Positions 8,320 through 17,473 of a stretch of 64,000 nt of DNA are shown here, piece after piece. Made by a program: the position numbers and the translations under genes. Origin of the DNA: Thalassospira sp. MCCC 1A03138 (GTDB lineage: Bacteria > Pseudomonadota > Alphaproteobacteria > Rhodospirillales > Thalassospiraceae); the NCBI RefSeq assembly GCF_002115785.1, contig NZ_JFJY01000010.1, positions 1-64,000 of the forward strand, given 5' to 3'. How positions within the stretch are numbered: position 1 is the first letter of the stretch; each line of letters begins with the position of its first letter. The notes under the pieces were generated by a model. The model was not told where the DNA came from and did not search any database. It saw nothing but the letters and a program-made list of their open reading frames with translations.

Positions 8320-9507
8320 ATGAAACTGTCAAATAGCATTGGTCGAAATCTGATCATCGCAGGCGTAATTGCTGTGGCGCTGGTGGCAATGGCGTCGGCC
8401 AGCGGTGTTCTTGAGGAAGAGCCGCAGGCATCCGTGCTTACCGAGTTTGTTTCGCTCGGCACAATCGAGGAAACGGTTCTTGCCAATGGTGAACTCGAAC
8501 CTGCCCGGATCGTCAGTGTCGGTGCGCAGGTTTCCGGTCAGTTGAAAACCTTGCATGTTGAACTGGGTCAGAAAATCAAGGCCGGGGACCTGATCGCCGA
8601 GATTGACCCGACGGCACAGGCATATGCCCTTCGCATCGCAGAGGCGGCTCTTGCCAATGTGAAGGCGCAGCGCAAAGCACGTGGTTTTGAGCTCAGGCGG
8701 GCTGAGCAAGCCTATGACAGACAGAAGAGCATGGCCCGTCAGCGTGCGGCTTCGGTCGCCGAGCTTGAGACGGCGGAGGCGGCGTTCAAAGTCCTGACGG
8801 CTGATATCGAGGCGTTGGACGCGCAGATTGCCCAAGCCACAGTGGAGGTCGAGAACGCGAAAGCCAACCTTGGCTACACGAAGGTTATCGCACCGATGGA
8901 TGGGGTTGTGGTTGCTGTCGTTACCAAGGCTGGTCAAACACTGAACTCCAATCTGGCCGTGCCGACGATCATTGTGCTGGCCGAGCTCAACGTCATGCAG
9001 GTTAAGGTAAGAATATCAGAAGCCGATATTACCCGCGTAAAACCCGGCCAGATCGTGCGTTTCACGATCATGGGTGAAACCCATCTTCCGACGGTCGGCA
9101 GATTGGAGCAGATTGCGCCCGCCCCGACATCAATCGCGACAGAATCAACGACGGCCTCCACAACCGGAGGGCAGGCAGCACAGGCTGTTTATTTCAACGG
9201 AATATTCACAACGCCCAATCCTGATGGCCGACTGCGGCCCATGATGACTACTCTTGTGACCATTGTGGTGGGGCAGGCAGAGGACGTGCTGCTCGTGCCA
9301 TGGTCAGCGTTGACCGAGCGCGAACAGAACGGTCGCTATCGCCTTAGTGTCCGCTCCCCTTCTGGCGAAATTTCGGAGCGCCTTGTCACAATAGGACTGA
9401 CTGACCGGATCAAGGCGCAAGTGATCGATGGCCTGCAGGTCGGCGAGGAGGTTGTCATTCCGGCTGATGGTCAGGCATCGGACTCTAACGCGATGGAGAT
9501 GATGTGA
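8320..9507 (+). CDS. macA: MacA-like periplasmic adaptor
   Basis: A 395-residue membrane-fusion protein that pairs with MacB-type ABC transporters. An N-terminal membrane anchor (about residues 9-30) is followed by the first lipoyl half (GTIEETVLANGELEPARIVSVGAQ), a helical hairpin (about 100-180), the second lipoyl half (GYTKVIAPMDGVVVAV) and a barrel plus membrane-proximal domain ending in the DRIKAQVIDGLQVGEEVV motif typical of MacA. I start at ATG 8320, which gives a normal anchor; GTG 8248 would add 24 residues. The stop overlaps the start of macB. It should couple MacB in the inner membrane to the outer-membrane factor two genes downstream. Substrate (macrolide, peptide or other) cannot be told from sequence. 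Confidence 0.88.
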   Translation: MKLSNSIGRNLIIAGVIAVALVAMASASGVLEEEPQASVLTEFVSLGTIEETVLANGELEPARIVSVGAQVSGQLKTLHVELGQKIKAGDLIAEIDPTAQAYALRIAEAALANVKAQRKARGFELRRAEQAYDRQKSMARQRAASVAELETAEAAFKVLTADIEALDAQIAQATVEVENAKANLGYTKVIAPMDGVVVAVVTKAGQTLNSNLAVPTIIVLAELNVMQVKVRISEADITRVKPGQIVRFTIMGETHLPTVGRLEQIAPAPTSIATESTTASTTGGQAAQAVYFNGIFTTPNPDGRLRPMMTTLVTIVVGQAEDVLLVPWSALTEREQNGRYRLSVRSPSGEISERLVTIGLTDRIKAQVIDGLQVGEEVVIPADGQASDSNAMEMM

Positions 9508-11450
9508 GCGCTTTACTGGAAATAGAGAACGTAACACGGCTGTTTCAGACGGGCGAAGAGACGATTGCCGCGCTCGCGGGGATCAATCTTCATATCGACA
9601 GCGGTGAACTTGTCGCGATTGTGGGCGCAAGCGGATCGGGTAAGTCGACGCTCATGAATATTCTTGGCTGCCTTGATCAGCCGACTGCGGGCGATTACCG
9701 TGTCGGTGGGCGCAGTGTTGCCGGTTTGAGCGCAGACGAACTGGCAGCGTTGCGACGGGAGCATTTCGGCTTCATCTTCCAACGCTATCATTTGCTCGGC
9801 ACGCTCAACTCGACTGACAATGTGGCGATGCCAGCCGTTTACGCAGGCCTTGATACCGCTTCCAGGCGCGAGCGGGCCCGGTCACTTCTGGAGCGTCTTG
9901 GCCTTGGCGAGCGCGTCGATCACCGTCCAGGTCAGCTTTCCGGCGGTCAGCAGCAGCGGGTGTCGATTGCTCGCGCGCTTATGAATGGTGGGCGCATCAT
10001 CCTTGCCGATGAGCCGACTGGAGCGCTTGACAGCAGAAGCGGTGAAACCGTGCTTGATATTCTCAAGGAGCTTCATCGGGACGGCCATACGGTCATTATC
10101 GTCACCCACGATATGGAGGTCGCGGCCCACGCTGATCGCATCATCGAAGTCCGTGACGGTCTGGTTCTGTCTGACCAAAGATGCCGCGAACCTCTGGTTG
10201 GTGCTCCCTTACCTTCCTTTGCACGTTCCGGGTCTGTTGGCGTGCTGGCAGGTTTCCATCGACGGTTTGCAGAAGCTTTTCCCATGGCGTTGCGCTCTAT
10301 GGCGGCTCATCGGGTCCGCACATTCCTGACCATGCTGGGGATTATCATTGGCATCGCTGCCGTGGTTTCCGTCGTCGGTCTGGGCGAAGGGACACGCCAG
10401 CGGGTCCTTGCCGAGATCAGCGAACTTGGTGCCAGTACACTTTCCATTTATCCCGGGCAGGGTTGGGACGACGAGCGCGCCGACAGCATCAGAACGCTGG
10501 TCGTGTCCGACGCCGAGGCTTTGTCTGCGCAAAACTATATCGACAGCGTTACGCCGCTGGTGTCGACAAGTGCGCGCATTCGGTTCGGCAGCACTTCCAT
10601 GTCCGCCAACGTTGACGGTGTCGGGGAGGATTATTTTCGGGTAAACGGCCTCAAGATCGTGCAGGGCAACGGCTTCACGGCCGACAGTATCGCCGAGCGC
10701 CGTCAGGAGGCCGTGATAGATGACAGAGCCGCAACTACGCTTTTTCCGGGCAGTGAAACTCCGCTTGGCAAGATCATCATGATCGACCGCGTGCCGGTGG
10801 TCATCATCGGTACGGTGGCCCAGCGTTCCGGCATGTCGGGCAAAACCCTGCAAATATACCTTCCCTATACTGCCGTGGCCGGCAGGCTGCTTGGTGCGGC
10901 AACGAGCCTTGCCGGGCTGACCGTTCGCATATCTGACAATGTTGACACGATTGTTGCCGAACGCGCGATTGTCGGTCTGATGACACGCCGTCACGGTATA
11001 CAGGACTTTTTTGTCTTCAACAGTGACCAGTTGCGCCGGATCATGGAGAAGACGTCGCGGACGATGACGCTGCTGATTTCTTCGGTCGCGGTCATTTCGC
11101 TGATCGTTGGCGGGATCGGCGTTATGAACATCATGCTGGTTTCCGTCACCGAGCGTACCCGCGAGATCGGCCTGCGCATGGCGGTCGGCGCACGGCGTAT
11201 CGACATCATGCTTCAGTTCCTGATTGAAGCTGTCACGATTTGCATTGCCGGATCTCTGCTTGGCGTCGGAGTGGCGCTTGGCGCTGCTGCTGCGTTTGGG
11301 GGGCAGGGCAGTTCATTCCCGATGATCATTTCGATTGACGCCATCCTTTCCGCCTGTCTGGTCGCACTTCTCATCGGCCTCGTTTTCGGTTTTCTGCCTG
11401 CACGCAATGCCTCGCGGCTTGATCCGGTCGTTGCGCTTTCCAGAGAGTAG
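9504..11450 (+). CDS. macB: MacB-type ABC transporter (ATPase plus four-helix permease)
   Basis: A 648-residue mechanotransmission ABC transporter. The N-terminal ATPase has Walker A GASGSGKST at 41-49, signature LSGGQQQR at 145-152 and Walker B IILADEPTGALD at about 165-176. A first membrane helix near 270-295 (VRTFLTMLGIIIGIAAVVSVVGLG) is followed by a periplasmic MacB core domain (about 300-520) and a C-terminal FtsX-like bundle of three helices containing GGIGVMNIMLVSVTERTREIGLRMAVGARR split over 535-575. Length matches E. coli MacB (648). GTG 9504 overlaps the macA stop by four bases. It drives extrusion of substrate from the periplasm through the outer-membrane factor encoded next. Confidence 0.92.
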   Translation: MSALLEIENVTRLFQTGEETIAALAGINLHIDSGELVAIVGASGSGKSTLMNILGCLDQPTAGDYRVGGRSVAGLSADELAALRREHFGFIFQRYHLLGTLNSTDNVAMPAVYAGLDTASRRERARSLLERLGLGERVDHRPGQLSGGQQQRVSIARALMNGGRIILADEPTGALDSRSGETVLDILKELHRDGHTVIIVTHDMEVAAHADRIIEVRDGLVLSDQRCREPLVGAPLPSFARSGSVGVLAGFHRRFAEAFPMALRSMAAHRVRTFLTMLGIIIGIAAVVSVVGLGEGTRQRVLAEISELGASTLSIYPGQGWDDERADSIRTLVVSDAEALSAQNYIDSVTPLVSTSARIRFGSTSMSANVDGVGEDYFRVNGLKIVQGNGFTADSIAERRQEAVIDDRAATTLFPGSETPLGKIIMIDRVPVVIIGTVAQRSGMSGKTLQIYLPYTAVAGRLLGAATSLAGLTVRISDNVDTIVAERAIVGLMTRRHGIQDFFVFNSDQLRRIMEKTSRTMTLLISSVAVISLIVGGIGVMNIMLVSVTERTREIGLRMAVGARRIDIMLQFLIEAVTICIAGSLLGVGVALGAAAAFGGQGSSFPMIISIDAILSACLVALLIGLVFGFLPARNASRLDPVVALSRE

Positions 11451-11452
11451 TC

Positions 11453-12847
11453 ATGTTTTTTGTCAGATTGGTTGTTCCTTGCCTGTTTGTTGTCCTTGCC
11501 GGTTGCACCGGCCCGTCGACAGACTATCTGCGCCCTGATCTGCCGGAGGGACCGACATGGTCTGCTTCGGTTGCCGCAGATACGGCGAATGCGAGTGCAG
11601 ATCAGTGGTGGGTTGCATTTGGAGATTCCGGACTTACCACCCTGATCAGCGAAGTTGTCAGTCGCAACAACGACATTTTCGCTGCGACCGTTCGTGCGCG
11701 CAGAGCGCGCCTGCAAGCGGACCTTGCTGCGAATGCCCTGTTCCCGAAGTTGAGCGGGACTCTTAACACTTCGAGGAGCAGGCCTCTTGAAGGAAGTACG
11801 ACTTCGACAGCATCTTCGTCTGCAACAATCGGTGTTTCCTATGAAGTCGACTTGTGGGGCAAACTGGCGGCACAGCGCGACAGCACAAGCTTCGAGGCGG
11901 AGGCAACTGCCGAGGATTACGAAGCGGCGCGCCTGGCAATCATCGGCATGACGATCGAAACCTATTTCCGTATCGCCCATGCCAATGAGTCGATTGCATC
12001 GGCTATAAACAGCCTTGATTATGTAGAGCAAATTCAGGATCTCGTGCGGAAGCAGGCAGAAGTCGGGGATGTTTCCGATCTGGAACTTAGAGAAAGCGAA
12101 CAAGCTGTCGAGACTCAGGCTGCGCGAGTAGCGGAGTTGCAGCAGGCCCGCCTTGTTCTGCACAATGTGCTTACGGTCCTTTTGAACGGTGCGCCAAACC
12201 CGGTTCCAGAACCGCAGAGCCTGCCGCGAAAGAAGTTTCCGGAGCTTGCAGCAGGGTTGCCCGCCGATCTGCTTGCCCATCGTCCTGATCTTCGTGCAGC
12301 AGAAGCGCGGTTGCGGGGGACGTTGAAGAGCGTGGACGCGACGCGGACCAGCTTCTATCCGGGGATATCGCTTACCGGTGGGTTAGGGACCAGCAGCGAT
12401 CAACTGATTTCCTTCGTCTCCAACCCGGTGGCAACCCTGGGAGGAGGCGCTGTTCTCTCATTCCTTAACCTGAAGGATATGAGTTTGACGATTGCGGTTT
12501 CAGAGACCCATTATGAAGAGGCCGTCACCGCATTTCGCAAAACTTTGCTGAACGCGTTTGCCGATGTGGCCAATGCGCTTGGCGCGCGTGCCAGCTATGG
12601 CGAGCAGTCACGCCGACTTGATAATGCCTATATGGCCGCGCTGGAAGTCGAGAAACTGACCGAGACACGTTATCGGGCCGGTGCGACCACCCTGCGCATC
12701 TGGCTTGATGCGCAGGAACGCCGTCGTTCTGCCGAAGTGGTTCTTGCCGATGTGCGGCTCGCACAGTTTGTCAATGAATCGATGCTTTACCGCGCGCTTG
12801 GCGGAAGTACTGCAATCGCTGATGAAGAGGTTGCGGCAGTACAATGA
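11453..12847 (+). CDS. NodT/OprM-type outer-membrane efflux lipoprotein
   Basis: A 464-residue outer-membrane factor of the RND/MacAB type. The signal peptide ends in the lipobox VLAGC, giving a lipidated mature protein. The sequence shows the family hallmarks: DQWWVAFGDSGL near the N-terminus, two coiled efflux repeats, and the ELAAGLPADLLAHRPDLRAAEARL motif near 250-280 that NodT/OprM proteins share. It starts two bases after macB, so it is almost certainly the third component of this pump. It is clearly different from the TolC-type channel of the first operon. Confidence 0.9.
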   Translation: MFFVRLVVPCLFVVLAGCTGPSTDYLRPDLPEGPTWSASVAADTANASADQWWVAFGDSGLTTLISEVVSRNNDIFAATVRARRARLQADLAANALFPKLSGTLNTSRSRPLEGSTTSTASSSATIGVSYEVDLWGKLAAQRDSTSFEAEATAEDYEAARLAIIGMTIETYFRIAHANESIASAINSLDYVEQIQDLVRKQAEVGDVSDLELRESEQAVETQAARVAELQQARLVLHNVLTVLLNGAPNPVPEPQSLPRKKFPELAAGLPADLLAHRPDLRAAEARLRGTLKSVDATRTSFYPGISLTGGLGTSSDQLISFVSNPVATLGGGAVLSFLNLKDMSLTIAVSETHYEEAVTAFRKTLLNAFADVANALGARASYGEQSRRLDNAYMAALEVEKLTETRYRAGATTLRIWLDAQERRRSAEVVLADVRLAQFVNESMLYRALGGSTAIADEEVAAVQ

Positions 12848-13121
12848 TGAAGTGCGCTCTTTGATACAGATAAATTATCGGACCGCCTCTTGAGCCCGTT
12901 ACACTGGAGTTCCTGTTGCCGAACATCTCCACAGAACCTCGACAAAATCTTAACCTGCCCTCGACGCGGGAGCCGTAATCGTTGAGTGTTATCCCGGAAC
13001 TCCGATGCTGGCATTGCTGGCAGATGCATGATGGTACTTTCAATCGGTTGTGAATAACCTGGGGTGAGATGCGCCTCAATCAAATGAATCCTTTTGGGTG
13101 AAAAGCCAAAGATCGAAAAAC

Positions 13122-13823
13122 ATGTCCATGAACAATGCCTTGATCCTCATAATTGAGGACGAGCCCGAGATCGCGGAAATCATCGGGACTTACCTGTCAC
13201 GCGAAGGCTTCCGGGTTGTTGCGGCTGGTGATGGAACGGTCGGGCTTGCCCATCATCAGCGCTTGCGGCCCGACCTTGTGGTGCTGGATATCAAGCTGCC
13301 GGGGCAGGACGGTTATGAAGTGCTGGCGGCGATCCGTCGACGTGGTGACACGCCCGTCATCATGGTAACGGCGCTTGCCGAGGATCTCGACAAGTTGCAG
13401 GCGCTACGTATTGGTGCAGACGATTATGTCGTTAAACCGTTCAACCCGCTTGAGGTTGTGGCGCGTGTTAAGGCGGTCTTGCGGCGAACCATTGCCCGTG
13501 ATGACGGGCAAATGTTGCGCGTCGGACCTTTGAGCATTGATCCACAGGCCTATCGGGTGGAGGTCGAAAGCGCGGCGGGACCGGTTGTGCTCGGCCTTAC
13601 CAGAACCGAATTTCGCATTCTGGCTTATATGGCCTTGAGGATTGGCAGAGTGTTCGAGCGCTCGGAACTGGTCGATGCGTGCCTGCCGGAGGGTGAGGCG
13701 CTGGATCGGACAGTGGACAGCCATGTCAGCAATCTGCGGCGCAAACTGGCTGCTGCCGGGGCGGATGGCATGCTCGTCGGTGTCCGTGGTGTCGGTTATC
13801 GACTGGACAACACCCATGGCTAG
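13122..13823 (+). CDS. OmpR/BaeR-type response regulator
   Basis: A 233-residue two-component regulator. Receiver: acidic pocket E12-D13-E14, phosphoacceptor D56 in VVLDIKLPGQDG, conserved Lys in YVVKPF near 109. The C-terminal part is an OmpR-type winged helix (LTRTEFRILAYMALRIGRVFERSELVDACLPEGEALDRTVDSH, about 155-200). ATG 13122 or ATG 13128 can serve as start; the GTG at 13098 would add an uncharacteristic basic tail. It overlaps the sensor kinase by eight bases. The 274 bases before it carry no gene. With the pump upstream and an ABC exporter downstream it probably regulates efflux, as BaeR does in envelope-stress control; this is inference from context. Confidence 0.88.
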   Translation: MSMNNALILIIEDEPEIAEIIGTYLSREGFRVVAAGDGTVGLAHHQRLRPDLVVLDIKLPGQDGYEVLAAIRRRGDTPVIMVTALAEDLDKLQALRIGADDYVVKPFNPLEVVARVKAVLRRTIARDDGQMLRVGPLSIDPQAYRVEVESAAGPVVLGLTRTEFRILAYMALRIGRVFERSELVDACLPEGEALDRTVDSHVSNLRRKLAAAGADGMLVGVRGVGYRLDNTHG

Positions 13824-14883
13824 AAATCTGAATTCCCGCATCGTTCGTGCGATGATTTCGCTTACATTGCTTGCTTTCACCGTCGTTTATTTCGGGTTAA
13901 CGGCGTATTTCTTCTTCATTTATGAATGGCTTTATCCGGATTTCACCGACGACGACATCCTGCGCACCGGTGATATCGTAACGTTGGGCCTTCTTCTGGG
14001 GATCGGCATATTAACCGCCTCTTTGTTGGGGTGGGTTCTGGCACGACGGATTGTGGATCCTTTGAAATCTGTTGCCGCGGCTGCGCGCAAGGTGGCGAAT
14101 GGGGATTTTTCGGCGCGCGCCTCATTGAGCCGGGGCAATTTTGGCGAGGCGAGCGATCTGGTTGACGATTTCAATCAGATGGCAGGGCGACTGCAACGTG
14201 CCGAGGCCGAGTTGAAATATTCTAACTCGGCCATTGCACATGAATTGCGAACGCCTTTGACCATTCTGCGTGGGCGGCTCCAGGGATTGCTGGATGGTGC
14301 CTTCGCCCCCAGTCCGGAACTGTATGGTCGCCTGATTAACCATGTGGATGATCTGTCGGCCATCGTCGAGGAGTTGCGGACACTGGCGCTGAGCAATGCA
14401 GGGCAGCTCGATCTGCAATATTCACGTCTTGATCTGGCGGTGGAGGCCGAGGCGGCACTCCTTTCGCTTGAGGATCATTTCAGCAAGGCCGGGATCACGG
14501 TAATGCGCCAGTTGTCCAGCGCCGTCGTCAGTGCTGACCGCGCGCGATTGAGGCAGGCTTTCGTGGCGGTTCTGGAAAATTGCTGTCGTTACGCGCCGCA
14601 AAGTACGGTGCATGTCGAGACCGGTGTGGCCGGACAATATGTCTTTTTCCGTTGCACGGATACAGGACCGGGCCTTCCTGAAGAAAGCCGCACGCGTGCC
14701 TTCGAGCGGTTCTGGCGTGCGGACGACTCACGGGGGCGTAGCGGTGGTGGTTCCGGCTTGGGCTTGCCAATTGTCAGGGCGATTGCCCGGGCGCATGGAG
14801 GCGATGCGTCGATATTCCCTTCTGATCATCCTGGTCTTGCCGTCGAAATCCGGCTGCCGTGCCAAGTGTTACCTTTCGTCTGA
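13816..14883 (+). CDS. BaeS-like sensor histidine kinase
   Basis: A 355-residue membrane histidine kinase. Two membrane helices (about 13-36 and 55-77) enclose a very short periplasmic loop of about 20 residues, then a HAMP segment (RRIVDPLKSVAAAARKVANGDF), the H-box IAHELRTPL with His142, an N-box ENCCRYAP, and G-boxes DTGPGLP and GSGLGLPIV. All catalytic motifs are present. The short loop suggests sensing within or at the membrane rather than by a periplasmic ligand domain. It overlaps the regulator gene by eight bases and is followed nine bases later by an ABC exporter. Confidence 0.9.
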   Translation: MARNLNSRIVRAMISLTLLAFTVVYFGLTAYFFFIYEWLYPDFTDDDILRTGDIVTLGLLLGIGILTASLLGWVLARRIVDPLKSVAAAARKVANGDFSARASLSRGNFGEASDLVDDFNQMAGRLQRAEAELKYSNSAIAHELRTPLTILRGRLQGLLDGAFAPSPELYGRLINHVDDLSAIVEELRTLALSNAGQLDLQYSRLDLAVEAEAALLSLEDHFSKAGITVMRQLSSAVVSADRARLRQAFVAVLENCCRYAPQSTVHVETGVAGQYVFFRCTDTGPGLPEESRTRAFERFWRADDSRGRSGGGSGLGLPIVRAIARAHGGDASIFPSDHPGLAVEIRLPCQVLPFV

Positions 14884-14891
14884 TTGTACCA

Positions 14892-16673
14892 ATGTCCAAA
14901 CATCTTCCTTATTCCGACGACTATACCGACCTTGCGGCGCGGCATGTTTCCATGCGGCGTATATTGTCGTTGTTCATTCCTTACCGGAAACGGATCGCAG
15001 CGGTCATATTGCTTATGATCATGGCCTCAGCGGTCGGTCTGGCGGGACCGTTCCTGTTGCGGGCGATCATTGACGAAGCTTTGCCCGCCAATGATCTCAG
15101 ACTGCTTGTCGGGCTGGTGGGAGGTATGGTCATCGTCGCCCTGCTTTCGGCGGCGGTCGGTGCCTATCAGGTAATCCTCATGTCACGTATCGGACAGGCG
15201 GTTCTGCATGCCTTGCGGGTGCGGCTTTACACCCATCTCCAAAGCCTGTCGTTGCGGTTTTTTACCGGAACGCGTGTGGGCGAGGTTCAGTCGCGCATCG
15301 CCAGTGATATCGATGGACTGCAATCGTTGGTAACGGAAACTGCCAACGAACTTGGTCGTTCGCTCAGTGCGGTTGTCATGACAGCCATTGCCATCGTGAT
15401 CCTTGACTGGCGGTTGGCTCTTTTTGTTCTGTTCGTGGTGCCGGGAACGATCCTGATCAGTAGCCGCGTTGCCCGTATGCGCGAAGCGTTGACTTACCAG
15501 CAGCAGGCGCGCGCCGCCGACATGTCCGTCGCGGTGCAGGAAACGCTTTCGGCCTCGGGTGTCATCCTTGCCCGCACGATGGGAAGGGGACCACATCTTG
15601 TACAACGGTTCACCCGGATATCGGGAGACCTGGCGAAACTTGAGGTGAAGTCGCATACCGCAGGTGAATGGCAGTGGTCCCTGATCAGCTTTGCGCTGGC
15701 CGTCCTGCCGGCGATGACGTTGCTGGCGGGGGGGCTGCTGATGCAGACAGACAATCCTGCCACCATCGGTACGCTGGTTGCGATGATCGCGTTACAGGAA
15801 CAGCTATTGTGGCCTTTCGAGCAATTGTTGGAAATCGGACGCGATACACGAAAAACACGTGCCTTGTTTGCCCGGGTTTTCGAGTATCTGGACAAGCCGG
15901 TTGAGATCACCGAGAAACCGGCACCCGTTACAATTCGCCGTTCGGACATGCGCGGTCAGGTAGAGCTGGAGCATGTCAGTTTTGCCTATCATGAGGATGG
16001 CCCGACTGCTGTGCATGACATAAGCCTCATGATCCCCGCAGGCAGCAATGTCGCGATAGTCGGCCCGACGGGTTCGGGCAAGACGACACTGGGATACCTG
16101 CTGGCGCGGCTTTACGATGTGGATAGTGGTGCCATCCGGTTTGATGGCGTGGATCTGCGCGATCTCAGTTTTCAGTCGCTGTCCGAATTGGTGGGGGTCG
16201 TTGCTCAAGAGCCCTATCTGTTCCATGCCTCTGTGGCAGAGAACCTGCGCTTCGCAAAACCGGACGCGACCGAGGCCGAACTGGTTGCGGCTGCAAAGAT
16301 TGCCCAGATTCACGACCATATCGCGTCGCTGCCTGAGGGCTATGATACGCTGGTTGGTGAAGACGGATACCGATTTTCCGGCGGCGAGAAACAGCGCTTG
16401 GTGCTGGCTCGCACCATCCTGCGCGACCCGCCTGTGCTTTTACTGGACGAGGCGACCAGTGCTCTTGATACACGTACGGAACGCGCGATGTCGTCTGCGT
16501 TGAACCACATGTCGAAAGGCCGGACAACGATTACCATCGCGCACCGGCTGTCCACCATCCGCCATGCGGACCAGATCGTGGTGATGAGAGCAGGACGCAT
16601 CGCAGAGCAGGGTCGTCATGACCAACTGGTCGCTCTTGACGGTGTTTATGCGGATCTGTTGCGCGTGGTGTGA
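14892..16673 (+). CDS. MsbA/LmrA-type ABC exporter half-transporter
   Basis: A 593-residue half-transporter with six membrane helices in the first 320 residues and one ATPase domain. Walker A is GPTGSGKTT at 391-399, signature FSGGEKQRLVLARTIL, Walker B PVLLLDEATSALD, and the switch His in TITIAHRLST. It should act as a homodimer exporting a lipid-like or drug-like substrate. ATG 14892 was chosen because it clears the kinase stop; an in-frame ATG at 14859 would overlap it. It is the last gene of the run; transcription ends before a convergent GntR gene 30 bases away. Confidence 0.88.
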   Translation: MSKHLPYSDDYTDLAARHVSMRRILSLFIPYRKRIAAVILLMIMASAVGLAGPFLLRAIIDEALPANDLRLLVGLVGGMVIVALLSAAVGAYQVILMSRIGQAVLHALRVRLYTHLQSLSLRFFTGTRVGEVQSRIASDIDGLQSLVTETANELGRSLSAVVMTAIAIVILDWRLALFVLFVVPGTILISSRVARMREALTYQQQARAADMSVAVQETLSASGVILARTMGRGPHLVQRFTRISGDLAKLEVKSHTAGEWQWSLISFALAVLPAMTLLAGGLLMQTDNPATIGTLVAMIALQEQLLWPFEQLLEIGRDTRKTRALFARVFEYLDKPVEITEKPAPVTIRRSDMRGQVELEHVSFAYHEDGPTAVHDISLMIPAGSNVAIVGPTGSGKTTLGYLLARLYDVDSGAIRFDGVDLRDLSFQSLSELVGVVAQEPYLFHASVAENLRFAKPDATEAELVAAAKIAQIHDHIASLPEGYDTLVGEDGYRFSGGEKQRLVLARTILRDPPVLLLDEATSALDTRTERAMSSALNHMSKGRTTITIAHRLSTIRHADQIVVMRAGRIAEQGRHDQLVALDGVYADLLRVV

Positions 16674-16702
16674 CCTTGCAACAGCGTGCAACAGATCGCC
16701 TC

Positions 16703-17353
16703 TTATTCACGCAATAGCTTGATCCGCAGCCTTTGAGCGCTTCGGATGTGATGTCTTGCATCGGCATCGGCCTGATCGGCGTTGCCGGACCGGATGCTGT
16801 CGATAATGTTCTTATGTTCCTGATAGGCACTTTCGGGGCGGCCGTCATATTGAAGCGTCGTACCGCCCAGAAGCGCCATTGAATTCGATAAAGAACTAAG
16901 TGCATCAATAAGATAGCGATTGTTCGCCGTTCTATACAGCGCCTGATGAAACAGCCGGTTTGCTTCTGCAACTTTCACCGGGTCCTGCCCGTTTTTCAGC
17001 ATCAGTTCATTCAGATCTTCCAGTTCGGCGATTTCAAGCTCTGATGCGTGGCGCGCGGCATAGCGGGCGGCTGTTCCTTCCAAAACTTCGCGAATTTCAT
17101 ACAGCTCGATCACTTCGCGATGATCGAGCTCCTTGATGACTGCCCCGTGTCGCGGCATGTGGATCAGCAGCCCATCACTTTCCAGACGCCGAATGGCATC
17201 GCGCACCGGGGTGCGGCTGATCCCAAACCTTTCAGCAACTTCCACCTCGCGGATTCGGGTTCCCGGCTTGAGTTCGCCATGCTGGATGGCTGCCAGAAGC
17301 TTTTGATAGGCAACTTCCCCACGGGGCTGGTGATCGGCGGAATCTGGGCTCAT
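16703..17353 (-). CDS. GntR-family (FCD) transcriptional regulator
   Basis: A 216-residue regulator: winged helix-turn-helix in residues about 10-75 (ERFGISRTPVRDAIRRLESDGLL is the recognition region) and an all-helical FCD ligand domain from about 80 to 205. It is divergent from tcuA, and a TTGTATACAA palindrome lies in the gap, which is the kind of site this subfamily binds. In Salmonella the tcu genes are under a LysR protein (TcuR); here a GntR protein takes that position. It probably responds to tricarballylate or a related tricarboxylate and represses tcuAB; that is inferred. Confidence 0.85.
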   Translation of the reverse strand: MSPDSADHQPRGEVAYQKLLAAIQHGELKPGTRIREVEVAERFGISRTPVRDAIRRLESDGLLIHMPRHGAVIKELDHREVIELYEIREVLEGTAARYAARHASELEIAELEDLNELMLKNGQDPVKVAEANRLFHQALYRTANNRYLIDALSSLSNSMALLGGTTLQYDGRPESAYQEHKNIIDSIRSGNADQADADARHHIRSAQRLRIKLLRE

Positions 17354-17426
17354 GAGAAGGCACCTGCTTTGTTCTGTCTGGTTTTAACTTGACACAAGCA
17401 TGCTGAAATCTCAAGGTTGGAGACAA

Positions 17427-17436
17427 TTGTATACAA
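17427..17436. promoter_or_regulatory. Candidate operator of the GntR regulator
   Basis: Perfect 10-bp palindrome TTGTATACAA in the 120-base gap between the divergent GntR gene and tcuA, 38 bases before the tcuA start. FCD-type GntR proteins usually bind short palindromes of the form TTGTNNACAA. A TTGACA at 17389-17394 could be a -35 element, but I see no good -10 at the normal distance from it. Confidence 0.6.
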
Positions 17437-17473
17437 GAGTATCCATTAAAATACGAAAAGAGGTGGAGACGCC

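Noticed and set aside
13006-13022. TGCTGGCA direct repeat before the BaeR-like gene as a regulator site
   Set aside because: The period is nine bases, not the 10-12 expected for OmpR-type half-sites, and there are only two copies.
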